A stretch of 64,000 nucleotides of DNA from Anagrus nilaparvatae (taxonomy: Eukaryota > Arthropoda > Insecta > Hymenoptera > Mymaridae), in contig JAKSXM010000040.1 in assembly GCA_022575985.1 (NCBI GenBank), positions 15,642,001 through 15,706,000 of the forward strand, given 5' to 3'. Under the pieces are notes generated by a model. That model did not search any database. It saw nothing but the letters and a program-made list of their open reading frames with translations, and was not told the DNA's origin. The position numbers and the translations under genes are program-made. This document shows, piece after piece, positions 1-12,472 of the stretch; the stretch's first letter is position 1, and every line of letters begins with the position of its first letter.

Positions 1-107
1 TTCTTGAATTTTAATTTTTCAAAATCGCCGAGCTCTCTTTTATGTGCTCTGCATTTCTTGAATTTTAATTTTTCAAAATCGCCGAGCTCTATTTATGTGC
101 TCGGCAT
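1..107. repeat. Two-copy tandem repeat, 54-bp unit
   Basis: A unit of about 54 bp containing the string AAAATCGCCGAGCTCT starts at 1 and again at 55. The two copies differ only by a few bases near their ends. From 108 to 511 I see only AT-rich DNA, which would be intron or upstream sequence of the pseudogene that follows. Confidence 0.85.
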
Positions 108-511
108 TTTTTATTATTATTATATATATATATATTTTTATGATTTGTATATATTTATTTAATTGAATAAATAATTTAAATACTAATTTAATTTATTAAT
201 TTTTTTTTATTTATTTTAACAAAAGCATGTAAAAAACAATAATCTATAGAGCGTAAATAGTGCATTATAATTAGTTAATCATCTTAGTGACTCATGTAGA
301 AATTTAAAACTTAAAAATAAATAACTTTTTAATTAAATCGAGTTATCCATGTTTTGTTTGATTAATAATCGGTTTCTAATGTAAATATTAACATTATGTA
401 TGTTTTAAACCATAATTTTTTCAAATAAGAACACTTTCTGTTTTTTGTTTCTCTTATAAAAATCTCACAATTATCTACTTACTTATAATAGCTAAAAATT
501 CAAAATTTCAG

Positions 512-1828
512 GATCACTACACTGTAGCTGTTATGCATGTTGGAGCACCATCTTGTGGTATGAATTCTGCAGTGAGATCAATTGTTAGGAACTGCATTTA
601 TAGTGGAAATAAGGTATTTGACAATTAACAAAAATTTTAAAGCAAATTTTTTATATGACATTATATTTAGGTCAATGGGGTGAGTGATGGAGTTTCTGGG
701 TTAGAAACGGGAAAGTTGAAACTTATGGATTGGCCTTCGGTAACTGACTGGGTAGCTCAAGGCGGTGCATTTTTAGGTACAAAGCGAGCTTCTGCAAAAG
801 ACAATCAGTTACCAGAAATTGCTCAGCAATTAAAGGAGTAGTATCATTAGAGGCTTTGAGGTAATATTTTATATATTTACTTTTACTAATTTACTCTATG
901 AATTAATTATTTATATTAATTAAGGGTTACCAAACTTGTCTCTCATTTCACAAAGCAAGAGATAAATTTCCAGAGTTCCGAATCCCAATTGCTATGATTC
1001 CAGCTACTATTAGTAATAATTTTCCTGGAACAGAGTTTTCTCTTGGCTGTGATACAGCTCTTAATGAAATTACCGAAATTTGCGATCGTATCAGGCAATT
1101 AGCCCAAGGTACAAAAAGACATGTTTTTATTATTGAAACAATGGATGGTTATTGCGGCTATTTAGCTACTCTTGCTGGTCTCGCTGGTGGTGCTGATGCA
1201 GCTTATATACTTGAAGAAAAGTTTTAAAATAAAAGATTTAACTCAGGACATTATAACCATGGCTGCTAAAATGTCAGAAGGAGTTCAACGAGGATTAATT
1301 CTAAGAAATAAAAATGCAAATTTGAATTGTAACACAGAATTTATGCAAAAATTGTTTTCTGAGGAAGGTAAAGGATTATTCAGTTGTAGAATGAATATTA
1401 ATGGACATATGCAACAGAAGGCTCACCAACACTCTTTGATCGAAATCTTGGTACAAAAATGGCTGCTAAAGCGATTGAATGACTTACTGAGCAGTTAAAA
1501 TTAAACACATTGCCTGATGGTACTATTTCCTCAAACACAAAGTAAGCGCAGTGATATTAGGTATTGCAAGGAGACAATATATGTATACTCCATTTGCACA
1601 ATTAATTGAGGATACAGATTTTGAGTAAGTTAAAAATATATAGTCTTGACTATTTAACAGAATGCTAAATGTAAGCCTTTTTTATTTAGGCATAGAATAC
1701 CAATCTACCAATGGTGGATGAAACTTCGACCATTACTGAAAGTTTTAGCTAAACATGAATCTACTTATGAAGAAGAAGGACTTTATATAACAGTTGAAGA
1801 GATGGATAAGAATAATGATGCTCCTTAA
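512..1828 (+). pseudogene. 6-phosphofructokinase pseudogene, C-terminal half, introns retained
   Basis: Four blocks resemble the C-terminal half of animal ATP-dependent 6-phosphofructokinase, the glycolytic enzyme making fructose 1,6-bisphosphate: 512-613, 671-860, 925-1624 and 690 bases into the next line at 1690-1828. Recognisable segments include [35 protein letters not shown] and [10 protein letters not shown], and the last block ends with TAA at 1826 followed by an AATAAA signal at 1870. The blocks are bounded by plausible AG acceptors and GT donors, so this is a duplicated gene copy and not a retrocopy. It is broken: an in-frame TAG and a short deletion near 840, a frame change after 1222, lost bases near 1415, a TGA in place of an expected tryptophan near 1480, and a TAA near 1541. 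The N-terminal half is not in the window. Family assignment is secure and pseudogene status is very likely. Confidence 0.93.
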
Positions 1829-1879
1829 ACTAATTTAAATGTAGTACAATTTTGTACCATAGTTACAGTAAATAAAGTT

Positions 1880-3080
1880 TATTTCCATTTCTATTCTATT
1901 CTATTTTAAAAAAGGCTGCATGGCTCAGCTGCCCTTTTATTGTGATGCAATTTTTTTTTATTTTTTAAATGCATTCATCCCCACCCTGGAGAGTTGAGAC
2001 AATTTTTCCTGCATCTAATAATATTTTGTAATTTTTCTAATAATATTTTACTATTATTTTATTTTTTGGTTGCCAAAAAAAGAAGATAAAAAGAATTTAT
2101 ACTGTGTTTTGCTGTTTAAAATTTAAGGGTAATTTTCACCCATTTTAATCTCCTTGGTTAGGGTTAATTCGTAATCGTACGTAATACATATAATAGTAAC
2201 ATATACCATGTAATATTATTATTAACTATAGATTCAAGTTTCAATAATAATAATAAATTAAAAAATTGCTTTTTATTATTAGTTTTTCATAATTTTACTT
2301 ATTTGGGGATAGGTTTTATCCATCACAACAATTAGCTCTATTAATATTCTAATTTTGGACTATATCAAGTGACACGAATATTTAATACTCTTAAAAAATT
2401 GGCAATTGTTTGATAATTTTAGCTTGAGTTCCTTTCAATTAGAAATATTTCAAAAATATTCCTGATAAAGGGTATTTTTTGCTGATTTGAGGATTTTCCC
2501 TTATTTTTAACCGAAATACGAAGATGTCTTTTAATTCAAATGTTTTCGTCAGATGCAGAATCGACGTGATTAACAGTTATAATGACCCATATGACTTGAG
2601 ATAAAAATTTGATACATTACCTAAATGGGTTATCCAAAAAGTAGTTTAAGAAAATTGCCTTAATACTCCAGTCAAAATACCGGGGGAGGGTCGCTGAACA
2701 CGAAATAAAGATTTAACATGAAAGAAGCTGAAGTACATTCAGCATTGTTAAAAGAGAATCCCCACAACTTGCTATTACTTATCAGTTAATTATAGTTAAT
2801 CAGAGAAACGTTGATAAAGTACAAAAGTAGAAACTAGAAGATTTTTATTTACATAAAGCCCTTCATCATTTGCCTTTGTTATAGGAGAAGTTAGTATCAT
2901 TTGGAATAGCCACTTGAAAACCTACCAGAAAGAATCGCTTTTATATTTTGGGAAAGGCTTACTGCAATTGGGTTAAGTTATTAATTTATTAATTAATTAT
3001 GTTAAATTGCAATTTATTATAAACCAATAAATTTAAAGCATTAACGGCTCTTTGAGCCTAATTGTATTAAACATATACTT
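1880..3080. other. Intergenic AT-rich stretch with one repeat terminus
   Basis: No gene is supported here. At 2664-2700 the sequence ACTCCAGTCAAAATAC followed by a G-rich run matches the terminal repeat of the foldback element at 25201-25956, so a lone or decayed copy end of that family probably lies here. Confidence 0.5.
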
Positions 3081-3084
3081 TTAT

Positions 3085-3563
3085 TTAATATTTATTTATA
3101 ATGACTTCACATTTGTCTTTTAGATGAGATGGTACAGTAACGCTGATCCCGTCAGCTGATTCTGTGGCCACTGTATCGCCCACAATTTTCGGGAATTTTA
3201 CATGAATCACCACTTCATTGTTTGTTTTCAAATTACTTGAGAATTTAATACTAACTTCTACTTTTTCATTGATTACGTTATCAAAATTTTTAGAGTCAAA
3301 CAGCTGTAAGTTTAAATTTAAAGTTTAAAGTGTATATCTAAAAAATAGTAAAAAAGCATTAACAAATATAAATTTACACTTACCTCCGTGGAAGATTCAT
3401 CAACGCATGTGAACCAACTGTCGTGTTCAATACTTGGAGGTCGAATCACTTGTGACCAATCACAAGAAATATTATCACATCTTGGGGTTAATACATCATA
3501 AAGACCCCTAGATTCCTTATTTAAGTTAGCTACGTTATCGAACATATGAGCAAACAAAGCCAT
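3085..3563 (-). CDS. Uncharacterised two-exon gene, about 132 residues
   Basis: Exon 1 runs from an ATG at 3563 down to 3384 and encodes 60 residues starting MALFAHMFDNVANLNKESRG. It ends on a GTAAGT donor in phase 0. Exon 2 starts at 3303 after a TTACAG acceptor and ends with TAA at 3085, giving 73 codons including the stop. The product is hydrophilic and mixed in composition, with three cysteines in exon 1 (CDNISC and FTC) and a valine-rich second half resembling beta-strand sequence. Good splice sites, a stop-free reading and balanced amino-acid use in very AT-rich DNA argue that it is real. I do not recognise the family and see no signal peptide or membrane segment. It could be a host gene or a transposon-encoded gene. 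An in-frame TTG upstream would extend it slightly, but the ATG is the better start. Confidence 0.6.
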
Positions 3564-3599
3564 TTTGATTGTTATGGATATTATAGGTTCCAATGACTA

Positions 3600-4850
3600 C
3601 TGAATACTGATCAGGCTTTCCTCTTCGCAACAACTATGGTGCATCCTAACAACTGCGAATGTGACTAAATAGTTCGTATGTCTTCGGGGAAATTCCGGAA
3701 ATTTTCGGGCATCTACGAAAAAAGACGTACAAGCACAGAGGCGACCTTTTTTTAAATTGCTAACTTTAAATTTTTCATAATAACATAATTTTAAATCCTC
3801 TTCAGAAGTTTTAAAAGCGTTATATATTTTAACTTTTCTTTTAACAAGATATAATTGCTTTTTTTCAATAAGAGCTCAAATAATTTTTTTATAATAAATT
3901 TTTAATCGCAATTATTAATGCTAGTTAAAACATAATAATAAACCTTGGGCCCCCCTTGAAATGCTTTTATAAATTTAACAAGCAGCAAATTTAAAAAGGA
4001 ATGAGTTTAAAAAGCGCATAAGCATTCATAATTATAATAAATACATCCGAATCATCTTTATCAAGCCTTTCTAACTAACTGCTGAGAAAATGCTTTTTAT
4101 TAAGGAACTTAACCCTACTCATTAAACCAGGACTATAAAAAATGCATTTTTCAAGGACATTCGAAAAATTTATTGGCGCACGGAGCATACTTGTCCTGAA
4201 CCAGGTAGCAACAATTAAGATGAAAGAGTGCGAGCTTTTCGCTGGGTCCAGTTAATACGAAAAAAAGCTTGTACAAGTGCGAGCTTTTCTCCTATTTTCG
4301 AAAGAATTTGAAAAATGAAACGAATTCTTAAACATAACTATTAAATATAAGAAAATTAAGAAAGATGCGAGTGGTTGATATAGTAAAAAAGGTAACAGCT
4401 TACAGGCGATAACGGCCATTTTGAACAGTTCTTTTTTATGAGACGCTCATAAAAAACTGTTTTTACATTAATAAAATTTTACGAAAATTACTTAACATTC
4501 CAAGCAGATTCAATATAATTTAGATCAAATTATATTTTAAAAAATTATCAAATTTTTAAAATGTATCGAACATTAATTTAAAACTTACTTTGGCATTATT
4601 TCACATAAATCTGCATCAAATATGGAAAAATGAACAAAAAATTATAACAAACTACCAATAAAAAATATAAATTTTAAATATAATAAACATTAATCACAAT
4701 CAATAACAGACAACTAATTAAATGATTCAAATTTCACTAATATTATTTCACTCAACACTAAATCCATAAATATTTTAGTATGTCTATATATGTTATGTAA
4801 CGATTAAAAGATACCGCCGATATTTTGAAACGCATAACTATACGGTCTAT
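3600..4850. other. Intergenic, no supported gene
   Basis: AT-rich DNA without coding signs. A short direct repeat containing GTGCGAGCTTTTC occurs at about 4227 and 4277. Confidence 0.4.
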
Positions 4851-5097
4851 CACAAACTATTCACTTACGCGTCCAACGCGACGAAAGTGGATTACTGTCG
4901 GGTCCGCTCGTGCTGATTCGGGGCGTTTCAATCATGTTTTCATGCAATTACATGATTTTTAATAATTAATTTAATTATTTTAATAAACTACATTTAATTA
5001 AGTATATTATTAGCTTACATTTTATTTTTTTTAAATCTCATCATATTATACATAATTATATACCTAAAACCTATTACTAAAAAAATCATTTTTTTAA

Positions 5098-5335
5098 TAA
5101 ATGTTTTTTTAATTCAAGTGCACCCCTGCCCCCCTTTCCACCCCGCAACCGCCACTATTAAAAAAGAAAAAATAATTTTTTTAATAAATGTTTTTAAATT
5201 CAAGTGCACCCCTCCCCCCCCCACCTTTACACCTGCGCTCCCAAGTATATTATTAGCTTATACATTTTATTTTTTTTAAATAATTTTTTTAATAAATGTT
5301 TTTTTTTAAAAGTGCACCCCTGCCCCCCTTCCATA
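5098..5335. repeat. Three-copy repeat with C-rich core, about 95-bp spacing
   Basis: A module consisting of AATAAATG, a T-run and AAGTGCACCCCTGCCCCCC appears at about 5098-5140, 5188-5225 and 5291-5335. The second copy is slightly diverged. Confidence 0.75.
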
Positions 5336-5371
5336 TTCCCATCATTACATTGTATATGTATATATTATAGT

Positions 5372-5544
5372 AAGTTTTTCGTATAGATTCTGTTGACTTA
5401 GGACTATTGTTCGATTTTTTTTTTTTTTTCTATTATTCTAGTATTTTAAATTTTTGGATTTTTACGCATTAATTAAAAATACAAAACTTAGAAAAAAAAA
5501 TCGAACAATAGTCCTAAGTCAACAGAAACTATATGAAAACGTAC
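5372..5544. mobile_element. Small foldback MITE-like element
   Basis: TTCTGTTGACTTAGGACTAT at 5388 onward is matched by its reverse complement at 5509-5528. The arms run through TTGTTCGA into a T-run on one side and an A-run on the other. Weaker pairing continues outward to about 5372 and 5544. The inner arms are nearly perfect over more than 30 bp, so it would fold into a strong hairpin. It sits inside the larger foldback at 4852-5695. Confidence 0.75.
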
Positions 5545-5904
5545 ATCAAAATAATATGTATTACATATTATACAGCAGCTTATAGTATTATTAGAGTGTC
5601 GTTCCGATGAAACCCGACTGCATCCCGAGTACCCACGGAAATAATCCACTGCCGTCGCGTTCGACGTAAAACTAAACTATTCACCCAGTACAAGAGAAAG
5701 CGTTCTTTTATTAAGTAAATGGATTTCCGTATACAGTCGGTCTCCGTCGTAAATTTTCCGAGCGCTAAAGAGTTTCATAAAAAATCACAAATCTAGTCAG
5801 CATACCTACATGAAACCTATAAAAATCTCCATAGGAAAAAATTGGGTACATCCAAAGAGAAAAAAAATATTGCTGTTTTTGTATTTTTTTGTAACAAAAA
5901 TTTT

Positions 5905-6085
5905 TCAAAAAATTAATTATGATATTCTAGATATCGATTACAAACCGTTATTTCAAATATAAGGACATTCATAGAAATAAATGAGGTATTACATCCAAAT
6001 TAAAAAAAAAAGAAAGTATTTTGAGATTTTTTAATAAAAAAATTTGTGAAAAAAAAATTAGGTCTTAATACCATAATGGTTCTGA
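5905..6085 (+). repeat. Dispersed repeat, copy 1
   Basis: About 180 bp containing GAGGTATTACATCCAAATTA and CCATAATGGTT are repeated in the same orientation at 13372-13570, roughly 85-90% alike by eye. No coding capacity is evident. It is an old interspersed repeat. Confidence 0.7.
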
Positions 6086-6192
6086 ATATCACCGGTTACA
6101 GCATACATACTTTCATACGCACATACACACACACACACACATAATTTTACTCATTCAAATTCTTTAAGTTTACATAAGCGTTAATTTTAATT

Positions 6193-6503
6193 GCGTTAAA
6201 AAGCTCCTGCCTAGGTTTACAAAAAAAATAGTGTATTTTGCGAAAAATTTGTACGTTTTCGTAAAAAATTAGGTATAATTCTCGAATCATTTTTAAAACT
6301 TCATAAAAACAATTGTAAATTAAGGATTTTTTATCGTAAATTTGCGAAATATATACCTAGTTTTTTAAACTTACAACACCTATATTTATGATGAATTAAA
6401 AAAAAAAAGGAATTTCACTAAATCGAAAATTTACTAATTATTTCCCAAATGAATGATTATTTTTTTTAAATTTGCAGGAGTTACTTTTAACGGTGTATCA
6501 AAA
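6193..6503. mobile_element. MITE-like element with GTTAAAA-type ends
   Basis: GCGTTAAAAAGCTCCTGC at about 6193 is mirrored by GCAGGAGTTACTTTTAACGG at 6476-6495. The interior is made of short repeats such as TTTCGTAAA and AAATTTGCG. The same style of terminus (TTACTTTTTACAGTGTA) recurs at 7086-7103 and at the element at 26575-26991, suggesting one family. The left boundary is approximate. Confidence 0.45.
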
Positions 6504-6509
6504 TTTAAA

Positions 6510-8009
6510 TATTTCTAGTCTCTTTTTTGGATTTATGATCACTTTCATTTTTTTTAAATTTTTATGCTTTTTGCACTTTGATCTTGGACCCCTCTTGCAA
6601 ATTTTCTTACTATTGTTAAAAGTGGTCTTATAAAATATTATTTTCAAGATCTTTTTAACAAAGAAAAAGATACTTCTTAGTTCCAAAGTGGTGGTTCCAA
6701 GAAAGTGAAAAAACATTATTTTTTTAAAAGTTACACTCTATTTTACAGCATCAAAAATAAAATAGATAAAAAATATAACAGACTATACTTGTATCAAAAT
6801 TTTTTTTTTTATTAAATCAGTTATCATTTTTAGCATTCATATGATTTCTTAAAGATAGATAATATAATAAATTATAGAATCGTACAAAAAAGATGAGATT
6901 CATAGAACTAAATTAACATAGAATTCTCGATTTTTTTTGTGATTTTACGAAAAAAATTGTAAATTATACTCGAATTTTTTGTTAATATACTAAATTTAGT
7001 AATTATACGATTTTTTTCGAATATTTACAAATTTTTTCGTAAATTTACTAATTTTTCGAAAATGTTCTAATTTTTTTGTTAATATAAGAAAGTTACTTTT
7101 TACAGTGTATATATACCTATAACGTAATATAATAATTAAATTAAAAATAAAATAGTTATTAAAAAACAAATTATAAAGGCAAGTTTATTAAAAATTATTG
7201 GATTTTTGGGTTTTGACAATATTTGTTAAAAAAAAAGTAAGTGTGCCCAATTTATAATAATTAGAATATTAATTGTAAATATCTTTTTTTTTTTTTTCAT
7301 TTATAAATATCTTTCTTTTATCTTTTCTTAATAAATTTGTGACCATTGAAAATTTTTTTTAGAATAATAAAATCTACAACATATCAAAAATTCGACTAAT
7401 TTGACCGACAGCAATTTCCTATTCTTTTGAGGGGGTCATTTCCGAATTCAGAAGGATTCAAAAAAATTGTCCGGCTTACTATTTAAGCAATAGGGATAAT
7501 CTTTTTGCCGAATCCGAAAAAGTTTCGGAAATAAAGACAATTAAAATTTGCCGAACTAATCTGCACAGCAAATTTCCTCACTATATATTTTAAAAGTAAA
7601 TAAGTTTTCCAAGTTCAGCTTCACAGTCGATAAAAGTAAAAAAAAATAAGATTATATTATGGGTATTTCCAAGTTAAAAAAAAATTTTTTCATGAGCATT
7701 CACCTCCGAGTTTAAATGTTTTACTATAGCCATGGTGGTTCTATTTTATCTATAAATTTAAGATCAGAAAATAAAAATCCAATTAATTATGTTTGAGAGA
7801 CTACTTTCACCTGTTTCTTACATTGTCAGGGGCCTTAGAATAATTAATCGATGAGTGTGGATTGTTAGTTGGAAAACCCAGATACGTATAGAATACGTTG
7901 CGTGAGACCTGTTACCCTTTTACTATTATTATTACATAATTAAAGTATTTTTTTTAATATTTGTCTTTTCTAATTAAACGTCCTCGAATTTGTGCGTAAA
8001 AAAGAAAAC
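6510..8009. other. AT-rich stretch, no supported gene
   Basis: Contains a diverged MITE end around 6900-7105 (alternating TTTTTCGTAAATTTAC-type motifs ending in TTTACAGTGTA) and otherwise low-complexity DNA. I see no exon-like segments. Confidence 0.4.
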
Positions 8010-9359
8010 TACAATTTCTAGTTTTTTTTCTCTGATTTACTTCAGCTCTTTTTTAAAGAAAAACGGAAAATAAATAAGGATATCCGGCTGTCATTTGTCT
8101 ACAAAAAATAAAAATTATAATAATTTTTGTTACACATTTCTAAAAAACATTTACATAATATTGCAGAATTTTTATGAAAGCCACTTTGTTTTTAAAAGAA
8201 TTCTTCCTCCTTCAGTCGAACAAATGGATGGTAAATAACACCACTGCAGTCAACTGTTTAATTTTTTTTTTTTTAATATCAAAATAGCTGCCCTTATGCT
8301 GCCCCCAGGGGCAAAATAATATTTTAGATGTTGTGACAGGAAGGATTTCTGTCACTTTAATAAAAATTTAAATTAAAATTAATTTTTAAATTTTAGATTT
8401 TTAAGCGCTTTTTCGAGCTGATATCACGCTAGTTCCTTTGGAACGTTTGCGATTTTGGACTTCCGTAAGGGAGGAACTGAAATCGAACCAGATCAGTGCG
8501 TGCTCGTCTGCGAGCCGAAAAACACGCTTATTATAAAGAGCTCTCTATACTTCGAATAAAATAATTGTTTTTATTCGTAATTTTTGTGTGAATAATTAGT
8601 TAAATTAAATTTTATTATTTTTGGTTATTCGTGAGTAATTCGGGAATAAATTAAATTAATTTATTTACCGAAATCCTTAATTAGTTTGTGATAATCTGTT
8701 TTCGGAGTCTAAGCACGCAGACGCTTGACTCCGGCATCTTGTTTTAAGTGTTTAAAAATTATTAATTATTAATATATAAGTTATTTTTAATAATTTTTAA
8801 TTTGGTCAACTACATCAGGGAGTATCAAAATTCGACAAAGACGTCATCAGGAAGCAAGGTAAATCATCTTCTAGATATGGCGTGCGAATGTGCTCTTACG
8901 GTGTAGATTTTAGGTATTTTTAGCATTTATATTTTGTAATTTTAGGTTATTAATTGTTATACGGAAGTAACGACCCGAAATCATCTCTTGCTCTCCCTTT
9001 AATTTTTAATATTTAGATCATTAACCCTTTTGGCATTAAATTCACCCCTTTGGATTTATCTTTGGTTATAATTTCCGGTTTTATTGAACCGGTGGCGCTC
9101 AACTTTATTTTTTTGTAAATATTAATTTCTAATAAATAAATATTAATTATCTTTGTTTAGTTATTAAATTTTGTCTACATAAATATTCATTTTTACCTCC
9201 CCTCCAAATACTTTATTTTCAGGGTCTTCTGGCAACAACAACGATAAAAGGTAAGTCCAATATGGCTGTTGTTGCACAGAATCGTATTGATGATATTTAT
9301 TTATTTTCGGATCTAAATATTCTAAATTAATTTATTGGTCACATATGACCCCGGTCATA
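8010..9359 (+). repeat. 5' LTR (1350 bp) of the ORF-less element
   Basis: Nearly identical to 11124-12472. It contains a TATA-like TTATAAAG at about 8531, a GC-richer stretch around 8400-8520 (unusual for the window) and AATAAA-type signals. It ends in the near-palindrome ATATGACCCCGGTCATA. Confidence 0.85.
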
Positions 9360-9361
9360 TT

Positions 9362-9390
9362 TTTGGCGCCCGAACGTGTGGGGCTGGGTG
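9362..9390 (+). promoter_or_regulatory. Primer binding site, tRNA-Lys-like
   Basis: TGGCGCCCGAACGTG then TGGGGCT, starting about 4 nt after the 5' LTR. From general knowledge, insect tRNA-Lys ends would give TGGCGCCCAACGTGGGGCT, so the site matches except for two single-base insertions. Confidence 0.7.
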
Positions 9391-11123
9391 TAACAATTAA
9401 TAAATTCGCTAGACTCGGTAATTAATTAATAATAATTTATTATAATTAGCCATACCAATTAATAATAATTAAATATATTTGAATTTTTTTTGTGAATGTG
9501 TGTATTTTTACATATAACGTGTTCTTTATTTTGTCATTGTGTATATTACGAGAATTTTTCAAAATTCTTAGAACATGCTATATGGATAAGTCTCATAAAT
9601 TTTTGTAAAAATAAAAATTTTTCAAAACGTAAAAATTTTGATGCTGCTTTTTTTTAGTCCCATGATATTTTGAAAAGTTTTTAATTTTTATTTGGGACTT
9701 ATAATAAAGTCTATATGAGTAATATTTAGCAATATATGTAAAATTAAAATTTTTTCGAAAATTACAAAAATTATCTCTGATTAAATTTTTTGGTTGAATA
9801 AATGCATATGGGTCATTCCTATACGCTTTTGCATTTTTAAGGTAAATTTAAAATTTTTATATTTCAGTGCAATCAAATTATTTTTAATATCTAAATTTAT
9901 TCGGTTTAGTTTTGTAATTTTGGAAAAATTATATATGGGTAAATCTCAGTAAATGTGACGAAAAGTTAATTTAGTTTAAATAAAATAGTATAATTTCATT
10001 AATAATAAAGTGATTAAAAATAATTTTGAACTATTAAATTACAAAAGAACGTTAGTTTGAATTTCGAACATTATGTATATGATGCATTCCATGCAAAGTG
10101 AATATTTTGGTGATAATAATATTGTTTGATTTTTTTTGAATAAGAAACTAACTTTCGTAAATTCTGAACACTAAATTTATGAATCTTTCCATACAAAGTG
10201 AATATTAAGTGATTAATTTTAGTGAACTGTGAATAGAATTTATATTTTTATTAAAAATTTTGTATGCATGAATGTGGTATGGTTATTAGCTTAGGGCTGC
10301 GTTACCGTGAAGAGCCTATTAGTGGGCTTAAGTTAATTAATTATTTAGCATATATTACAATATAATAATAATATATATATTCTTTTTTTTTTACGGTTCC
10401 CAAGAATTCGGTTTTACGGTATATCAGTTATCTGATTCCCTCCTATAATTTTTTTTTTTGGTATGTTACTTGCTTTGGTTAATACTCGGGTTAATATATT
10501 GTCAATTATATAAAATTTTAAATCATGATCGTCAATATTTCTTTTGTTTTTCAAAATCTAATTTTCTATTGTAAATTTCCCTCTAGAAAATCTTATACCT
10601 AATTTATTTGTTCAAATAAAAAAAAAATGCAACTATTAATATATTTCCTTCTTATAATTTTCGTTTGCTATTTATCTTAGTAAATACTATTTTGTCGATC
10701 ATGTGGAATTCAATAGTAGTTGTCAAATTTTACTTTTCGGTAAATTTGATACATATTTTGTATTACAAAGTAAAAATTCAATCTTTCAATTTGTTTTCTT
10801 ACCTATAAAATTTGGTCTTTTTTTAAAGCAGGCGCGGTGAAGCTCTGATTTCAAATCATCTTTCCGTCGTGGTTGGCACCCACGCTTCCGCTAGCTACAC
10901 ACCAAAAACAAAAATTCGGTGTGGTTTTTCGGTTGCTTATGAAATTAAGTAATCGAAATAAGTTTGCTTACGCATTCTTTGTAAATATTCAATAAAGATT
11001 TAATTTATTTCTATATTCAAACTTATTAGTGATTAATTAATTTCTTCTGAAGGGGATATCCCTTAGAAAATTTAGATTTTTCTCTATATAATTCCTTTTA
11101 GTATTAATATTTTGGTCCTGAAG

Positions 11124-12472
11124 TACAATTTCTAGTTTTTTTTCTCTGATTTACTTCAGCTCTTTTTTAAAGAAAAACGGAAAATAAATAAGGATATCCG
11201 GCTGTCATTTGTCTACAAAAAATAAAAATTATAATATTTTTTGTTACACATTTCTAAAAAACATTTACATAATATTGCAGAATTTTTATGAAAGCCACTT
11301 TGTTTTTAAAAGAATTCTTCCTCCTTCAGTCGAACAAATGGATGGTAAATAACACCACTGCAGTCAACTGTTTAATTTTTTTTTTTTAATATCAAAATAG
11401 CTGCCCTTATGCTGCCCCCAGGGGCAAAATAATATTTTAGATGTTGTGACAGGAAGGATTTCTGTCACTTTAATAAAAATTTAAATTAAAATTAATTTTT
11501 AAATTTTAGATTTTTAAGCGCTTTTTCGAGCTGATATCACGCTAGTTCCTTTGGAACGTTTGCGATTTTGGACTTCCGTAAGGGAGGAACTGAAATCGAA
11601 CCAGATCAGTGCGTGCTCGTCTGCGAGCCGAAAAACACGCTTATTATAAAGAGCTCTCTATACTTCGAATAAAATAATTGTTTTTATTCGTAATTTTTGT
11701 GTGAATAATTAGTTAAATTAAATTTTATTATTTTTGGTTATTCGTGAGTAATTCGGGAATAAATTAAATTAATTTATTTACCGAAATCCTTAATTAGTTT
11801 GTGATAATCTGTTTTCGGAGTCTAAGCACGCAGACGCTTGACTCCGGCATCTTGTTTTAAGTGTTTAAAAATTATTAATTATTAATATATAAGTTATTTT
11901 TAATAATTTTTAATTTGGTCAACTACATCAGGGAGTATCAAAATTCGACAAAGACGTCATCAGGAAGCAAGGTAAATCATCTTCTAGATATGGCGTGCGA
12001 ATGTGCTCTTACGGTGTAGATTTTAGGTATTTTTAGCATTTATATTTTGTAATTTTAGGTTATTAATTGTTATACGGAAGTAACGACCCGAAATCATCTC
12101 TTGCTCTCCCTTTAATTTTTAATATTTAGATCATTAACCCTTTTGGCATTAAATTCACCCCTTTGGATTTATCTTTGGTTATAATTTCCGGTTTTATTGA
12201 ACCGGTGGCGCTCAACTTTATTTTTTTGTAAATATTAATTTCTAATAAATAAATATTAATTATCTTTGTTTAGTTATTAAATTTTGTCTACATAAATATT
12301 CATTTTTACCTCCCCTCCAAATACTTTATTTTCAGGGTCTTCTGGCAACAACAACGATAAAAGGTAAGTCCAATATGGCTGTTGTTGCACAGAATCGTAT
12401 TGATGATATTTATTTATTTTCGGATCTAAATATTCTAAATTAATTTATTGGTCACATATGACCCCGGTCATA
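11124..12472 (+). repeat. 3' LTR (1349 bp) of the ORF-less element
   Basis: Direct copy of 8010-9359. The near-identity suggests recent insertion or gene conversion. Confidence 0.85.

Larger units (their letters stand above)
4852..5695. mobile_element. Foldback element with imperfect inverted ends
   Basis: The sequence at 4855-4930 (CTATTCACTTACGCG, then a GC-rich stretch with GTGGATTACTGTCGGG) recurs inverted and diverged at 5600-5690, where the complement carries GTGGATTATTTCC and GTCGGGTTTCATCG. The GC-rich ends stand out against their surroundings. No protein is encoded, and the middle holds the tandem repeat and smaller foldback listed separately. It is probably a MITE-like non-autonomous element. 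I could not identify its superfamily or a target duplication. Confidence 0.55.
8010..12472 (+). mobile_element. Non-autonomous LTR retrotransposon (TRIM/LARD-like), no ORF
   Basis: Two direct repeats of about 1350 bp (8010-9359 and 11124-12472) flank 1764 bp of unique DNA. By eye they differ only by about one homopolymer base and perhaps a neighbouring substitution. Just inside the left repeat, TGGCGCCCGAACGTG followed by TGGGGCT at 9364 resembles the complement of an insect tRNA-Lys 3' end with two single-base insertions, as expected for a primer binding site. The interior has no reading frame of protein length, so the element would depend on another element's proteins. Oddities: the LTR ends are TA...TA and not TG...CA, no target duplication is visible, and no clear polypurine tract precedes 11124. 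A segmental duplication is the alternative, but the primer-site position favours an LTR element. Confidence 0.82.

Noticed and set aside
8010..12472. A plain segmental duplication in place of an LTR element.
   Set aside because: The tRNA-Lys-like primer site lies exactly at the inner edge of the left copy. Kept as an alternative because termini and target duplication are not canonical.
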